In this document: piece by piece, positions 38,183-46,938 of the stretch
How the letters are laid out: each line of letters begins with the position of its first letter
How positions within the stretch are numbered: the stretch's first letter is position 1
Source: Mucilaginibacter sp. SG564
GTDB lineage: Bacteria; Bacteroidota; Bacteroidia; Sphingobacteriales; Sphingobacteriaceae
NCBI RefSeq assembly: GCF_013149275.1
Contig: NZ_JABGNA010000001.1
Span: forward strand, 1 to 64,000
Length of the DNA: 64,000 bases
Direction: 5' to 3'
Made by a program: the position numbers and the translations under genes
Notes under the pieces: generated by a model
Databases searched by the model: none
What the model was told of the DNA's origin: nothing
The model's input: the letters and a program-made list of their open reading frames with translations, nothing else

Positions 38183-39565
38183 TTATTTGATATCAGGTGA
38201 TAATCTGAATAAGGCTGCCCCGTGTGCATTGATACTTTGCTGGTAGTTTGCTTTGTACTGCCCGAGATCTTGCTTCTTCCATAGGTTGCGCACCTTTATT
38301 TTGCCCTTTAGCCCCAACGAAGCAAAATCTACAGATATTGATTTTAGATCATCCCCGACGTTGAATAAGGCTACATACAGGTCTTTGCTACCTTGTACAT
38401 GCGAGTACCAAACCATTGCGCCATCTTTTTTATACAATTGCCTCGGGTTTTCTCCTGTCTGGTTGGCGGCAAGTACTTCATCGTTGGTAAATAGCTTCAG
38501 TTCCAGTTCGCGGTTTTCAGGAAGGTTGCCGCCCAGCATCAGGGGCGAACGGTATATGCTCCAGAAAGTCATATGCGTATATAGCTCATCTTCGGTAAAA
38601 CGGCTATATCGTTCAACACCAACCGGGCCGCGTTTGGATAGTTTACCTATCTGTATCATATCACAATCGGGCCAATGGCCACGGCCGCCTACGCCTTCCC
38701 AACTTTTGGCATAATCAAACATGTGCAGCACTTCTTTCCAGTTATCCCAAAAGTCGTCGGCCATGCGCCACATATTGGCATATTGGGTGACATGGGCAGC
38801 CTGGTTAAGCGGTGTTTCGCCAGGTGACAGACTTAAAACGATGGGTCTGCCACATTGGTCGATCGCTTTTTTGTAGCCTTCTACTTCGGCCGCGCTGTAT
38901 GGCCGCGAGAGGTCGTCAACCTTAATAAAATCTACACCCCATGAAGCATATAACACTAATAGCGAATTCAGGTATTCCTGCGCCCCTGGCTTTTTCATGT
39001 CGAGGCCGTACATATGGTTCATCCAGGGGCATTTGGAATTGGTATCTGCTATCATATTCGCCGTGACACCATTAATGCCTTTTACCGGAGATTTTGCCCA
39101 TACCGCCTGCCGTGGGATACCGCGCATGACATGGATGCCAAATTTTAAACCCCTGGCGTGCACATAATCGGCAAGTGGTTTAAAGCCGTTGCCCCCCAAC
39201 GCCGATGGGAATTTGTTGGGCTGTGGTGTTAAGCGCCCCCATTTGTCCATAGTTAACCAGGGGATGTATGAACCATCTTCCAGCCGTTTTTGAAAAGGAT
39301 TGCCAATGTTACTGCCCGGAGGGTTATCATACGACCATAAAAAATCGACTACGATATATTGCCAGCCATATGGTTTTAAGTATTGGGCCATATAATCGGT
39401 ATTGGCCTTAACCTCATCTTCGTGAACGGCCGAGCCAAAACAGTTATAACTATTCCAGCCCATGGGTGGTGTGGTGGCTATTTTTATTTGGGCAGATGTT
39501 TGGATGCACAGTAGAACGCCTGCAGCAAATAGGATTAAACAAGGTAATTTCATGGATTGTATCAT
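38183..39565 (-). CDS. GH27 alpha-galactosidase or beta-L-arabinopyranosidase
   Basis: A 460-residue exported enzyme (signal peptide, cleavage near QTSAQ). TTPPMGWNSYNCFG is the GH27 N-terminus, the nucleophile Asp217 lies in FIKVDDLS and the acid/base Asp271 in WRMADDFWD. A C-terminal beta-sandwich follows (about 375-458). Its start overlaps the araD stop (ATGA), so it is translationally coupled to a cytosolic sugar-catabolism gene although it carries a signal. GH27 includes beta-L-arabinopyranosidases, which differ from alpha-galactosidases by few active-site residues. The position inside the ara operon favours release of arabinopyranose, but alpha-galactosidase is not excluded. Confidence 0.88.
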   Translation of the reverse strand: MIQSMKLPCLILFAAGVLLCIQTSAQIKIATTPPMGWNSYNCFGSAVHEDEVKANTDYMAQYLKPYGWQYIVVDFLWSYDNPPGSNIGNPFQKRLEDGSYIPWLTMDKWGRLTPQPNKFPSALGGNGFKPLADYVHARGLKFGIHVMRGIPRQAVWAKSPVKGINGVTANMIADTNSKCPWMNHMYGLDMKKPGAQEYLNSLLVLYASWGVDFIKVDDLSRPYSAAEVEGYKKAIDQCGRPIVLSLSPGETPLNQAAHVTQYANMWRMADDFWDNWKEVLHMFDYAKSWEGVGGRGHWPDCDMIQIGKLSKRGPVGVERYSRFTEDELYTHMTFWSIYRSPLMLGGNLPENRELELKLFTNDEVLAANQTGENPRQLYKKDGAMVWYSHVQGSKDLYVALFNVGDDLKSISVDFASLGLKGKIKVRNLWKKQDLGQYKANYQQSINAHGAALFRLSPDIK

Positions 39566-40260
39566 TGACCGTAATAAGAATCGGGCCCGTGTTTGCGTTC
39601 GTAGTGTTTTTTGATGAGCGAATCTTTTAAACGGGGAGCATAATTGTCTATTTGTTCTGTTAAATGGGCCATGTGCGCGACAGCCTCCAGAACAGCGCTA
39701 TTGTAAACCGCCTTATCAGCTGTTTTACCCCAGGTAAAGGGTGCATGATTACCCACCAATATCATCTCAACCTCCTTGTAATCCAGATTGTTCTCCTTGA
39801 AATAATCGACAATTTGTAGACCTGTTTGGTATTCATAATCGCCGGTTATCATTTGGTCATTCATTGGTGGTGCGCAGGGGACGTCGGTAGTCAGGTGATC
39901 CGCATGGGTTGTGCCGAAAATAGGGATACAGCGTTGCGCTTGCGCCCAGGCAGTGGCGTAGGTGGAATGCGTGTGCACAATGCCGTTGATGCCCGCCCAA
40001 TATTTATACAAAACGGCGTGTGTTTTGGTATCCGATGATGGACGCAGATCGCCCTCTATTGTATGGCCATCAAAATCAACAATCACCATTTTCTCGGGCG
40101 TTAGCTCATCGTACGGTACGCCACTGGGTTTGATGGCGAAGACGCCCGAATCTCTATCGGCCGCGCTTACGTTACCAAATGTGAACAGTACCAGCCCAAG
40201 TTTTGGTAGTTGCATATTAGCCTCGTAAGCCGTTTGTTTAATATGTTGATACTTACTCAT
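39562..40260 (-). CDS. araD: L-ribulose-5-phosphate 4-epimerase
   Basis: A 232-residue class II aldolase-fold enzyme converting L-ribulose-5-phosphate to D-xylulose-5-phosphate. The metal-binding histidines lie in GIVHTHSTYATAWAQ and FGTTHADHL, and SGVPYDELTPEKMVIVD is the usual phosphate-site block. It starts 4 bp after the ribulokinase stop and overlaps the GH27 start by 4 bp. Confidence 0.96.
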   Translation of the reverse strand: MSKYQHIKQTAYEANMQLPKLGLVLFTFGNVSAADRDSGVFAIKPSGVPYDELTPEKMVIVDFDGHTIEGDLRPSSDTKTHAVLYKYWAGINGIVHTHSTYATAWAQAQRCIPIFGTTHADHLTTDVPCAPPMNDQMITGDYEYQTGLQIVDYFKENNLDYKEVEMILVGNHAPFTWGKTADKAVYNSAVLEAVAHMAHLTEQIDNYAPRLKDSLIKKHYERKHGPDSYYGQ

Positions 40261-40264
40261 GTAG

Positions 40265-41971
40265 TTAACTGTTTTGAAGTTCGGCTGCTATGGTTTTACC
40301 TGTTTGCCCGGCTACAAACTCCCCGAGATGCTGATACTGCTCATAGCGTTTGTTATAAATTGCGGTGAGGCCGGCGTTGGGGTTGTATTCCTCATTAAAA
40401 CCGCCTCCCATTGCCGTCATGGCTTCTTCAACCGTGGGGTATATGCCAGCCACTACCGCTGCAAACATAGCCGCACCGAGGGCACAGGTGTGTTTAAATT
40501 GATGGATACGGATAGGCATGCCCAGTACATCGGCCATCATCTGCATCACAAAGGGTGATTTTTTGGCCACCCCGCCGATACCTATAATTCCTTTAACCGG
40601 GATACCCTCGGCAACAAACCTGTCTACAATACTCTTGGCGCCAAAACAGGTAGCTTCTACCAGGCTGCGAAAAATACGGGGAGCGTTGCTTCCCAAACTC
40701 AAACCGGTTATGGCCCCTTTCAGTTCCTGGTTGGCATCGGGTGTACGGCGCCCGTTAAGCCAGTCCACAGCCAATTCATTAAGCTCATCAACCGGGATCA
40801 AAGCGGCCTGTGCGCTCAGTTCAGGTATGATCAGATCGCTTAACTCCGCTTTTAGTGCCCTGGCTGTATCCTCATCAATTGTTGTTGATTTGGATAACAG
40901 GTGGTTAATTGGCCATGAAATAATGCTTTTAAACCAGGCATAAGTGTCGCCAAAGGCAGATTGCCCCGCTTCTAAGCCCACCATGCCCGGAATAACCGAA
41001 CCATTTACCTGTCCGCATATACCGCGCACCAATTTGCCTTGCATGTTGGCGGTTGGGGCAACCAGGATATCGCACGTGGATGTACCCATTACCTTGCTTA
41101 AATAATAAGGCTCAATTTGTCCGCCTACCGCCCCCATATGCGCGTCAAAAGCACCGGTACCTACTACAACTTCGGTTGACAAGCCGAGGCGCTGTGCCCA
41201 TTCAGGGCTTAGCGTACCTGCTGGCTGATCGGCAGTATACGTATCTTTATATAGTTTTTGCGTAAAGCCTTTTAAGAGCGGATCAAGTGCAGAGAAGAAT
41301 TCATCCGGTGGCAAACCATCAAATTCTTCGGCCCATAAGGCTTTATGCCCGGCAGAGCAGCGCCCGCGTTTGATGGCTTTAGCATCGGTACCGCCGGTGA
41401 GCAGGAAGGGGATCCAGTCGCAATGCTCCACCCATGAGGCCGTCGCGTTCCTCACGGTTTCGTCAACCCTTAAAACATGCAGCAGTTTGGCCCAAAACCA
41501 CTCAGATGAGTAGATGCCGCCCACATACTGCAGGTAATTGATATCAAACAAGGCTGCGTGGGCATTGATCTCGGCCGCTTCTTTAACGGCCGTATGATCT
41601 TTCCAAAGCACAAACATGGCGTTGGGGTTATTTTCAAAACCCGATGTTAAAGCCAGCGGTGTGCCCGAATCATCAACCGCTACCGGAGTGGAGCCTGTTG
41701 TATCAACTGAGATGCCTTTTATGGAATTAACAATGCTGGAACCTCCAGCCTGTACTATACAATCTTTTATGGTAGCTTCCAGGCCATCAATATAATCCTG
41801 CGGATGCTGCCTGAATTGGTTGATGCCCGGTTCGCAGAACAGGCCATCGCGCCAGCGCGGATACTCGTATACCGATGAGGCTATTTCCTGTCCATTGGCG
41901 GTATTTACAAGAACGGAGCGTACAGAATCTGATCCATAATCAACCCCGATCACTAATTGAGTTTTATTCAT
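40265..41971 (-). CDS. araB: L-ribulokinase
   Basis: A 568-residue FGGY-family kinase phosphorylating L-ribulose. VIGVDYGSDSVRSVLV is the N-terminal phosphate-1 loop, VVVGTGAFDAHMGAVGG the second, and KGIIGIGGVAKKSPFVMQMM the adenosine-site block. It is the first gene of the operon; two inverted repeats lie upstream (41980-41996, 42109-42135). Confidence 0.96.
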   Translation of the reverse strand: MNKTQLVIGVDYGSDSVRSVLVNTANGQEIASSVYEYPRWRDGLFCEPGINQFRQHPQDYIDGLEATIKDCIVQAGGSSIVNSIKGISVDTTGSTPVAVDDSGTPLALTSGFENNPNAMFVLWKDHTAVKEAAEINAHAALFDINYLQYVGGIYSSEWFWAKLLHVLRVDETVRNATASWVEHCDWIPFLLTGGTDAKAIKRGRCSAGHKALWAEEFDGLPPDEFFSALDPLLKGFTQKLYKDTYTADQPAGTLSPEWAQRLGLSTEVVVGTGAFDAHMGAVGGQIEPYYLSKVMGTSTCDILVAPTANMQGKLVRGICGQVNGSVIPGMVGLEAGQSAFGDTYAWFKSIISWPINHLLSKSTTIDEDTARALKAELSDLIIPELSAQAALIPVDELNELAVDWLNGRRTPDANQELKGAITGLSLGSNAPRIFRSLVEATCFGAKSIVDRFVAEGIPVKGIIGIGGVAKKSPFVMQMMADVLGMPIRIHQFKHTCALGAAMFAAVVAGIYPTVEEAMTAMGGGFNEEYNPNAGLTAIYNKRYEQYQHLGEFVAGQTGKTIAAELQNS

Positions 41972-41979
41972 ATATAATT

Positions 41980-41996
41980 AGTGTTTTTATAACACT
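41980..41996. promoter_or_regulatory. Small inverted repeat next to the araB start
   Basis: AGTGTT-TTTAT-AACACT is a perfect 6-bp inverted repeat beginning 9 bp upstream of the araB ATG. On the minus strand it shares AGTGTTATA with the larger palindrome at 42109-42135, which suggests two sites for one repressor. Confidence 0.4.
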
Positions 41997-42108
41997 TATT
42001 TTAATTGATATGATAATAACGCCTGGTAGATGTATTCTGATGATCATTTAATGATACAATATTGAAAACAAAACGGCAGAACGGTTAATAAAATAGCTAT
42101 AACTGGTT

Positions 42109-42135
42109 GTGGTATATTAATTGTTAATATAACAC
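42109..42135. promoter_or_regulatory. 27-bp palindromic operator candidate of the ara operon
   Basis: Arms GTGGTATATTAA (42109-42120) and TTAATATAACAC (42124-42135) match in 11 of 12 positions around a 3-base centre, about 140 bp upstream of araB. Bacteroidota arabinose operons are often controlled by a dimeric repressor; no candidate regulator gene is adjacent here, so the protein would act from elsewhere. Confidence 0.5.
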
Positions 42136-42193
42136 TAAAACAAATGTATAAAAAGTTTCACACAAACAAAATTTAAAATAAGGTTATCAAAAT

Positions 42194-42283
42194 GTAGAGA
42201 CGCATCACATGCGTCTCCAATTGTAAAGGGTGAGCTTATATGTTAGATTTTGTCAAAAGGAGATACATGTGATGTATCTCTAC
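42194..42283. repeat. Pair of inverted palindromes forming a larger inverted repeat
   Basis: Copy A (42194-42218) contains GAGACGCA-TCACA-TGCGTCTC; copy B (42259-42283) contains GAGATACAT-GTG-ATGTATCTC. Copy B is the reverse complement of copy A at 21 of 25 positions, so each folds by itself and the two also pair with each other. The end of B supplies the stop codon (42280-42282) of the PanE-like gene. This looks like a mobile-type palindromic repeat; it may also end transcription of that gene. Confidence 0.6.
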
Positions 42284-43212
42284 GTTACACCATTGCTTGT
42301 TTCCAAAGCACGGATAATGGTATATAAAGTTTCGTTAACAGGGGTGGGCACCTGATATTTCCGGCCAAGTTCTATAACCATACCGGCAAAAAGATCCACC
42401 TCGCTTTTACGGCCGGCTTCAATATCCTGTAGCATGGAGGTTTTTCCCTCAGGGCCCAGCCCGTCAACTATCCGGGTAAATTCATCTATATCATCCCGAC
42501 CCAAAAAAATACCCATTTGCTGAGATAAGGTAATCACCTCTTCGGCTGCCATCAGCATCAATCTGCGGGCCTGTTGATTTTGCTGGAATTGCCCGTATGG
42601 AGCCTTCAACACAGCAGATGCCTGGTTAATGCCGCTATTCATCATAAACTTAAACCATAGCGCCTTGTACATATCTGCAGGTACGTGGTGAGGTATGGCT
42701 GCCTGCTCAAACAGATCCTTTATGGCCAGTACCCTTGCCGAAAGTATGGTATTGTCTTTTTCGCCGAAAACTATCCGGCCGGGGTTAGTATAAGTGACCT
42801 GGCTGCCATCCCGAACAGCATCCATGCCAACACCGTAAGCAAAAAGCAGGTGCTTCATCCCGATCTTTTCGCCTATCTGTTCTTCGCTGGATATGCCGTT
42901 GAGCAATGAAATAACAATAGTATCATCGTGTATAAAACCACTCAGATCATCTATAGCCGTCGCTAACTGAGGCGCTTTTACTGCAACGATAATGAGATCG
43001 GCAGGAGGGCAGGAACTGTCGCCCGGTTGAACATAATTGAATTGATAGGGCTTCCGGTTAACCTTGATAGCGGAATTCTGATAACTTTTGATGCGTTTGG
43101 CCGAGGCGATGATCCTGACCAGACTGGGGTTAATATCCTGCAGTTTGGCCGCGTACATACTACCCATTGCTCCGAGCCCAAGAATATAAACACTATTGAT
43201 ATGATTTTTCAC
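42280..43212 (-). CDS. Ketopantoate reductase-like protein (PanE/ApbA family)
   Basis: A 310-residue NADPH-dependent reductase with a GTG start and no earlier ATG. VYILGLGAMGSMYAAKLQD is the N-terminal dinucleotide-binding turn, and LIIVAVKAPQLATAIDDL and LLNGISSEEQIGEKIG are typical of the family. KALWFKFMMNSGINQASAVL is the C-terminal catalytic-Lys region. True PanE makes pantoate for coenzyme A; relatives act on other 2-oxo acids, so the vitamin role is not certain. The stop codon lies within a palindromic repeat. Confidence 0.82.
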   Translation of the reverse strand: MKNHINSVYILGLGAMGSMYAAKLQDINPSLVRIIASAKRIKSYQNSAIKVNRKPYQFNYVQPGDSSCPPADLIIVAVKAPQLATAIDDLSGFIHDDTIVISLLNGISSEEQIGEKIGMKHLLFAYGVGMDAVRDGSQVTYTNPGRIVFGEKDNTILSARVLAIKDLFEQAAIPHHVPADMYKALWFKFMMNSGINQASAVLKAPYGQFQQNQQARRLMLMAAEEVITLSQQMGIFLGRDDIDEFTRIVDGLGPEGKTSMLQDIEAGRKSEVDLFAGMVIELGRKYQVPTPVNETLYTIIRALETSNGVT

Positions 43213-43382
43213 GATAAATAAGCAAAGAATGATGACGGGCCGAAGTTAGAGAACCCCGCAGATGTTTGCGAATTTATAAACGGAATAATCTATTATTTAC
43301 TGTTTGGTGATCCTGACTTACTAAAAATTAATCCGACAATCCTCCATGAATAAGTGTCTTATAAGTCTTATCGATAGGGTGA

Positions 43383-43420
43383 TTTAGAATTTTACCCCCA
43401 TTTCCTTAGGATTTTACCCC
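43383..43420 (+). promoter_or_regulatory. Tandem 16-bp operator candidate upstream of susC2
   Basis: TTTAGAATTTTACCCC (43383-43398) and CTTAGGATTTTACCCC (43405-43420) are 14 of 16 identical and exactly 22 bp apart. The ATTTTACCCC core is the same as at GH35 and close to that at susC1. This is a likely binding site of the AraC-type domains of an HTCS, most simply the one at 53076-57161. Confidence 0.6.
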
Positions 43421-43441
43421 TTCCTCCGCGGTCAATAACAT

Positions 43442-43449
43442 CAAATTTG
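43442..43449 (+). promoter_or_regulatory. Possible -7 element of the susC2 promoter
   Basis: CAAATTTG differs by one base from TAnnTTTG and begins 22 bp after the proximal operator copy, closely matching the arrangement at susC1. Confidence 0.4.
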
Positions 43450-43623
43450 TTGAAACCTCTAAAACAAATTATGAAAGAAAAGACATTTCAATAGCCCTCC
43501 CGGGTTCGCGGCTTCATGCCATTTTTATTCCCGCCGGTCAGTAATCGGGAACTGAGCATAGGTGCAGACGTACCTTTTTTAAATGATCATACACCAACAA
43601 AACTTAAAACTTATTGAATTAAG

Positions 43624-46600
43624 ATGGATAAAATTTACTTATTAAGTTGCCAGGGTGCGCGCATGGTAAAGTGTTTTAAAAACCTCCTCGCCACCCTCAT
43701 GATACTTACTTTGTTTATAGGCAGTACCTACGCTCAAACGCGTAAGATCACCGGTACTGTAAAAGACAGCAAAGGGGAGACGCTGCCTGGCGTAAGCGTT
43801 AAATTAAAAGGCACCGCGAATGGTACGGTTACCGACGCGAAAGGCACTTATACGATCAGCGCGCCTGATAATGCTACGCTGGTGTTTTCCTATATCGGTT
43901 TTATAACCCAGGAAAAACCAGCAGGTAACGCGTCGGTACTGGATGTTATCCTGGCAGAACAAAGCACCAGCCTGAACGATGTGGTGGTTGTAGGTTACGG
44001 AACCCAGAAAAAAGTTAACCTCATCGGTTCGGTAGCTACCATTGGCGCAAAAGATCTGGAAAACCGGCCGGTAACCAACGTGTCATCTGCTTTAACGGGT
44101 TTGAGTGCCGGGGTATCGGTCATGCAAAGTTCGGGCAAGCCCGGTGCCGATGGCGCTACTATCCGTATCAGGGGCCTGGGTACCTTGAATAACAATAATG
44201 CTTTGGTAATCATAGATGGTATACAAGGTACGCTGGATGCCGTGAACCCCGATGATGTGGAAAGCATTTCTATATTAAAAGATGCTGCCGCGGCTTCTAT
44301 ATATGGCTCCTTAGCGGCAAACGGTGTTATTTTGGTAACTACCAAAAAAGGGAGCAAAAATAAAACCACTGTAACCTATACGGGTATCACCTCCAAAACC
44401 AATCCAAGCAACCTGCCTTCATTTGTGACGGATTATGTGCGGCACATGCAGCTGGTGAACGAGGGTTACCAAAACCTGGGTCAAACACCGGTTTATACCG
44501 CTGCTACTATAGCCCAATGGCAAAAAGCCGATGCCGATCCGAATGGGTTAAACTCTATAGGCGTACCCAATTATATCGCCTATCCAAACACCAACTGGGC
44601 CAAAGCTATTTTTCAGAATAATATCCTGCAGGATCATAACCTGTCTATCAGCGGAGGGAATGAAACCACGCAGTTCCTGCTGTCGGCAGGGTATACCGGT
44701 AACCCGGGCACTATGCAAAATACCGGATCAGACAAATACCAGTTCCGGGTGAATTTGCAGACTAAGCCAACCAAGTTTTTAACCGTAGGTACACAAACAT
44801 TTGCCTCCTTGCAAACTTTTGGACTGGCCAGTACCAGCACTGCTTTTAACTTTTTAAGGCAAACCACGCCGGGTGTTTATCCTTATTACAATGGTAAATA
44901 TGGTTTCCCTTCGGCTCCCGAAGAATCATCCACAGCTAATAACATCCTGAGCTATTTAACCTCTACCGGCGGTAGCGACCAGGAATCCAGGATCAATACC
45001 ACGCTTTTTGCCAACATCGATCTGTACAAGGGTTTAACCCTCGAAACCAAATTCAATTACCAGACCCGTTTCGAGGAGAATAATTCGTACTCCATTCCTT
45101 TTGAAAAATGGGATTTCTCGACCAATACGCTAAAGCAGGCCGCTACCGCGCCATCGCAATTGAGCACTTATTATGATTTTAATAAAAATTACCTCATTAC
45201 GCTCGATGCTGTTTTACGTTACAATACCACCATTGCCAAAGATCATACTATGGGCGCTCTGGTAGGTTATGATCAGTATCAATACAAATACTACTATTTC
45301 GACGCCACCAAATTAGGCCTCATCGACCCTGCAATTACTACCTTAAGTTCGGCAACTACACCAACTGCCGCTACCGGCGATGCCTATGATTATACCCTGC
45401 GGTCGTTCTTTGGGCGTTTAAATTATGATTATAAATCACGCTACCTGTTGGAGGCCGTGTTCAGGTATGATGGATCTTCCAAGTTCGCGCCGGCTAACCG
45501 CTGGGGCTTTTTCCCGGCCTTTGCCGCGGGGTGGCGAATCTCTGAAGAGCCCTTTATGCAAAACGTAAATGAATATGTGGGCAACTTAAAACTGAGGGCT
45601 TCCTGGGGACAAACGGGTAATAACGTGCTGAACTCAAACGCGTCATTGGGTAATTATGATTACCTGGCTACTTACAGTCCAACGGCTTACTCCTACAACG
45701 GGGCAGCGGTAACTGGTCTGGCTCAAACCAAATTTGCCAACCAAAACCTCAAGTGGGAAACCACAACTACCAGCAATATTGGTTTGGATGGAACCTTGTT
45801 TAAAGGCAAAATGAATTTTGAGATCGATGCCTATCGTAAATATACCAGTGGCATCTTATTTACGCCAACCATACCGCTAACCGTAGGTACTGCTACGGCA
45901 GCTACACAAAACATTGCCGAGGTATCCAACAAAGGTATCGAGGTAACGTTGGGCTACCGTGGCCAGGCCGGTGGTTTAAGCTATAGCGTGTCCGGTAATT
46001 TTGCCTACAACTTTAACCGGGTCGAAAAATACAAAGGCATTCTGCAGGAAGGTTACACCACCGATGCCAGCGGAAACCGCGTGTATTCATCCAACATCGG
46101 GCAAATTTCCAGTGGTGGTACCACCAGGGTTATCCAGGGACATGTGATTAATGAATATTATCTAACCCCGGTATACAAGGGCAACGGAAGCTATTATAAT
46201 GCCGATGGTTCGGTAAATAAGAACGGCGGCCCTAAAGATGGTATGATCCGTACACCACAGGATATGGCCTGGCTGCAGAGCATGATGACTGCCGGGTACC
46301 AGTTTCAACCGGCCAATGGTATCGGTAAAACCAAGATCTATTACGGCGACCTCATTTATGGTGATACCAATGGCGACGGCATCTACGGCAACAGCTATGA
46401 CGCCCAGCTCAGCAATAAATCATCCACACCAAAATATAATGCCGGTTTACAGTTTAATGTATCCTACAAAGGGTTCGACTGTTTTATGATATGGGCCGGA
46501 AGCTTTGGGATGTATTACTACTGGAACGACATCGGGTATAATAACTCCATTGTTTCCTTGGGCAACGCGGTGAGCACTTTGGTGGCCGATAATCACTATT

Positions 46601-46932
46601 ATTACAACGATGCTAACCCATCAGATCCGGCCAATAATATCCACGGTTATTATCCGCGCCTTAAAAACACATCAGATGTACAGAACGCCGCGGTAGCCAG
46701 CAATTTCTACCTGTATAACGCATCCTACGTGAAACTGAAAAACGTGCAACTGGGCTATACCCTGCCAAAAAGTTTAACCCAGAAATGGTCGTTAAGTAAA
46801 GTGCGGATCTACATGGCTGCCGAAAATCTGTTCACCATCACCAAATACCCGGGACTTGATCCGGAGATAGGTCCGAGTGTGGGTTACCCAACCATGCGTC
46901 AGTACTCTGTTGGTTTAAATGCTGCCTTTTAA
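43624..46932 (+). CDS. SusC/RagA-family TonB-dependent oligosaccharide transporter (locus 2)
   Basis: A 1102-residue transporter. Translation may start at 43624 or at the internal ATG 43663, which gives a cleaner signal peptide (MVKCFKNLLATLMILTLFIG). The carboxypeptidase-like domain carries GTVKDSKGETLPGVSVKLKG, the SusC signature LNDVVVVGYGTQKK lies near residue 120, the plug includes SILKDAAAASIYGSLAANGV, and the barrel ends MRQYSVGLNAAF. The plug has SLAANGV where most family members have SRGANGV. The SusD partner follows after 6 bp. Confidence 0.95.
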   Translation: MDKIYLLSCQGARMVKCFKNLLATLMILTLFIGSTYAQTRKITGTVKDSKGETLPGVSVKLKGTANGTVTDAKGTYTISAPDNATLVFSYIGFITQEKPAGNASVLDVILAEQSTSLNDVVVVGYGTQKKVNLIGSVATIGAKDLENRPVTNVSSALTGLSAGVSVMQSSGKPGADGATIRIRGLGTLNNNNALVIIDGIQGTLDAVNPDDVESISILKDAAAASIYGSLAANGVILVTTKKGSKNKTTVTYTGITSKTNPSNLPSFVTDYVRHMQLVNEGYQNLGQTPVYTAATIAQWQKADADPNGLNSIGVPNYIAYPNTNWAKAIFQNNILQDHNLSISGGNETTQFLLSAGYTGNPGTMQNTGSDKYQFRVNLQTKPTKFLTVGTQTFASLQTFGLASTSTAFNFLRQTTPGVYPYYNGKYGFPSAPEESSTANNILSYLTSTGGSDQESRINTTLFANIDLYKGLTLETKFNYQTRFEENNSYSIPFEKWDFSTNTLKQAATAPSQLSTYYDFNKNYLITLDAVLRYNTTIAKDHTMGALVGYDQYQYKYYYFDATKLGLIDPAITTLSSATTPTAATGDAYDYTLRSFFGRLNYDYKSRYLLEAVFRYDGSSKFAPANRWGFFPAFAAGWRISEEPFMQNVNEYVGNLKLRASWGQTGNNVLNSNASLGNYDYLATYSPTAYSYNGAAVTGLAQTKFANQNLKWETTTTSNIGLDGTLFKGKMNFEIDAYRKYTSGILFTPTIPLTVGTATAATQNIAEVSNKGIEVTLGYRGQAGGLSYSVSGNFAYNFNRVEKYKGILQEGYTTDASGNRVYSSNIGQISSGGTTRVIQGHVINEYYLTPVYKGNGSYYNADGSVNKNGGPKDGMIRTPQDMAWLQSMMTAGYQFQPANGIGKTKIYYGDLIYGDTNGDGIYGNSYDAQLSNKSSTPKYNAGLQFNVSYKGFDCFMIWAGSFGMYYYWNDIGYNNSIVSLGNAVSTLVADNHYYYNDANPSDPANNIHGYYPRLKNTSDVQNAAVASNFYLYNASYVKLKNVQLGYTLPKSLTQKWSLSKVRIYMAAENLFTITKYPGLDPEIGPSVGYPTMRQYSVGLNAAF

Positions 46933-46938
46933 GCTTAA

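Larger units (their letters stand above)
43213..43623 (+). other. Promoter region of locus 2
   Basis: The 411 bp separate the PanE-like gene from SusC2. They contain the tandem operator at 43383-43420 and a -7-like element at 43442-43449, leaving a 5' leader of roughly 165 bp before susC2. No reading frame with support is present. Confidence 0.6.
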
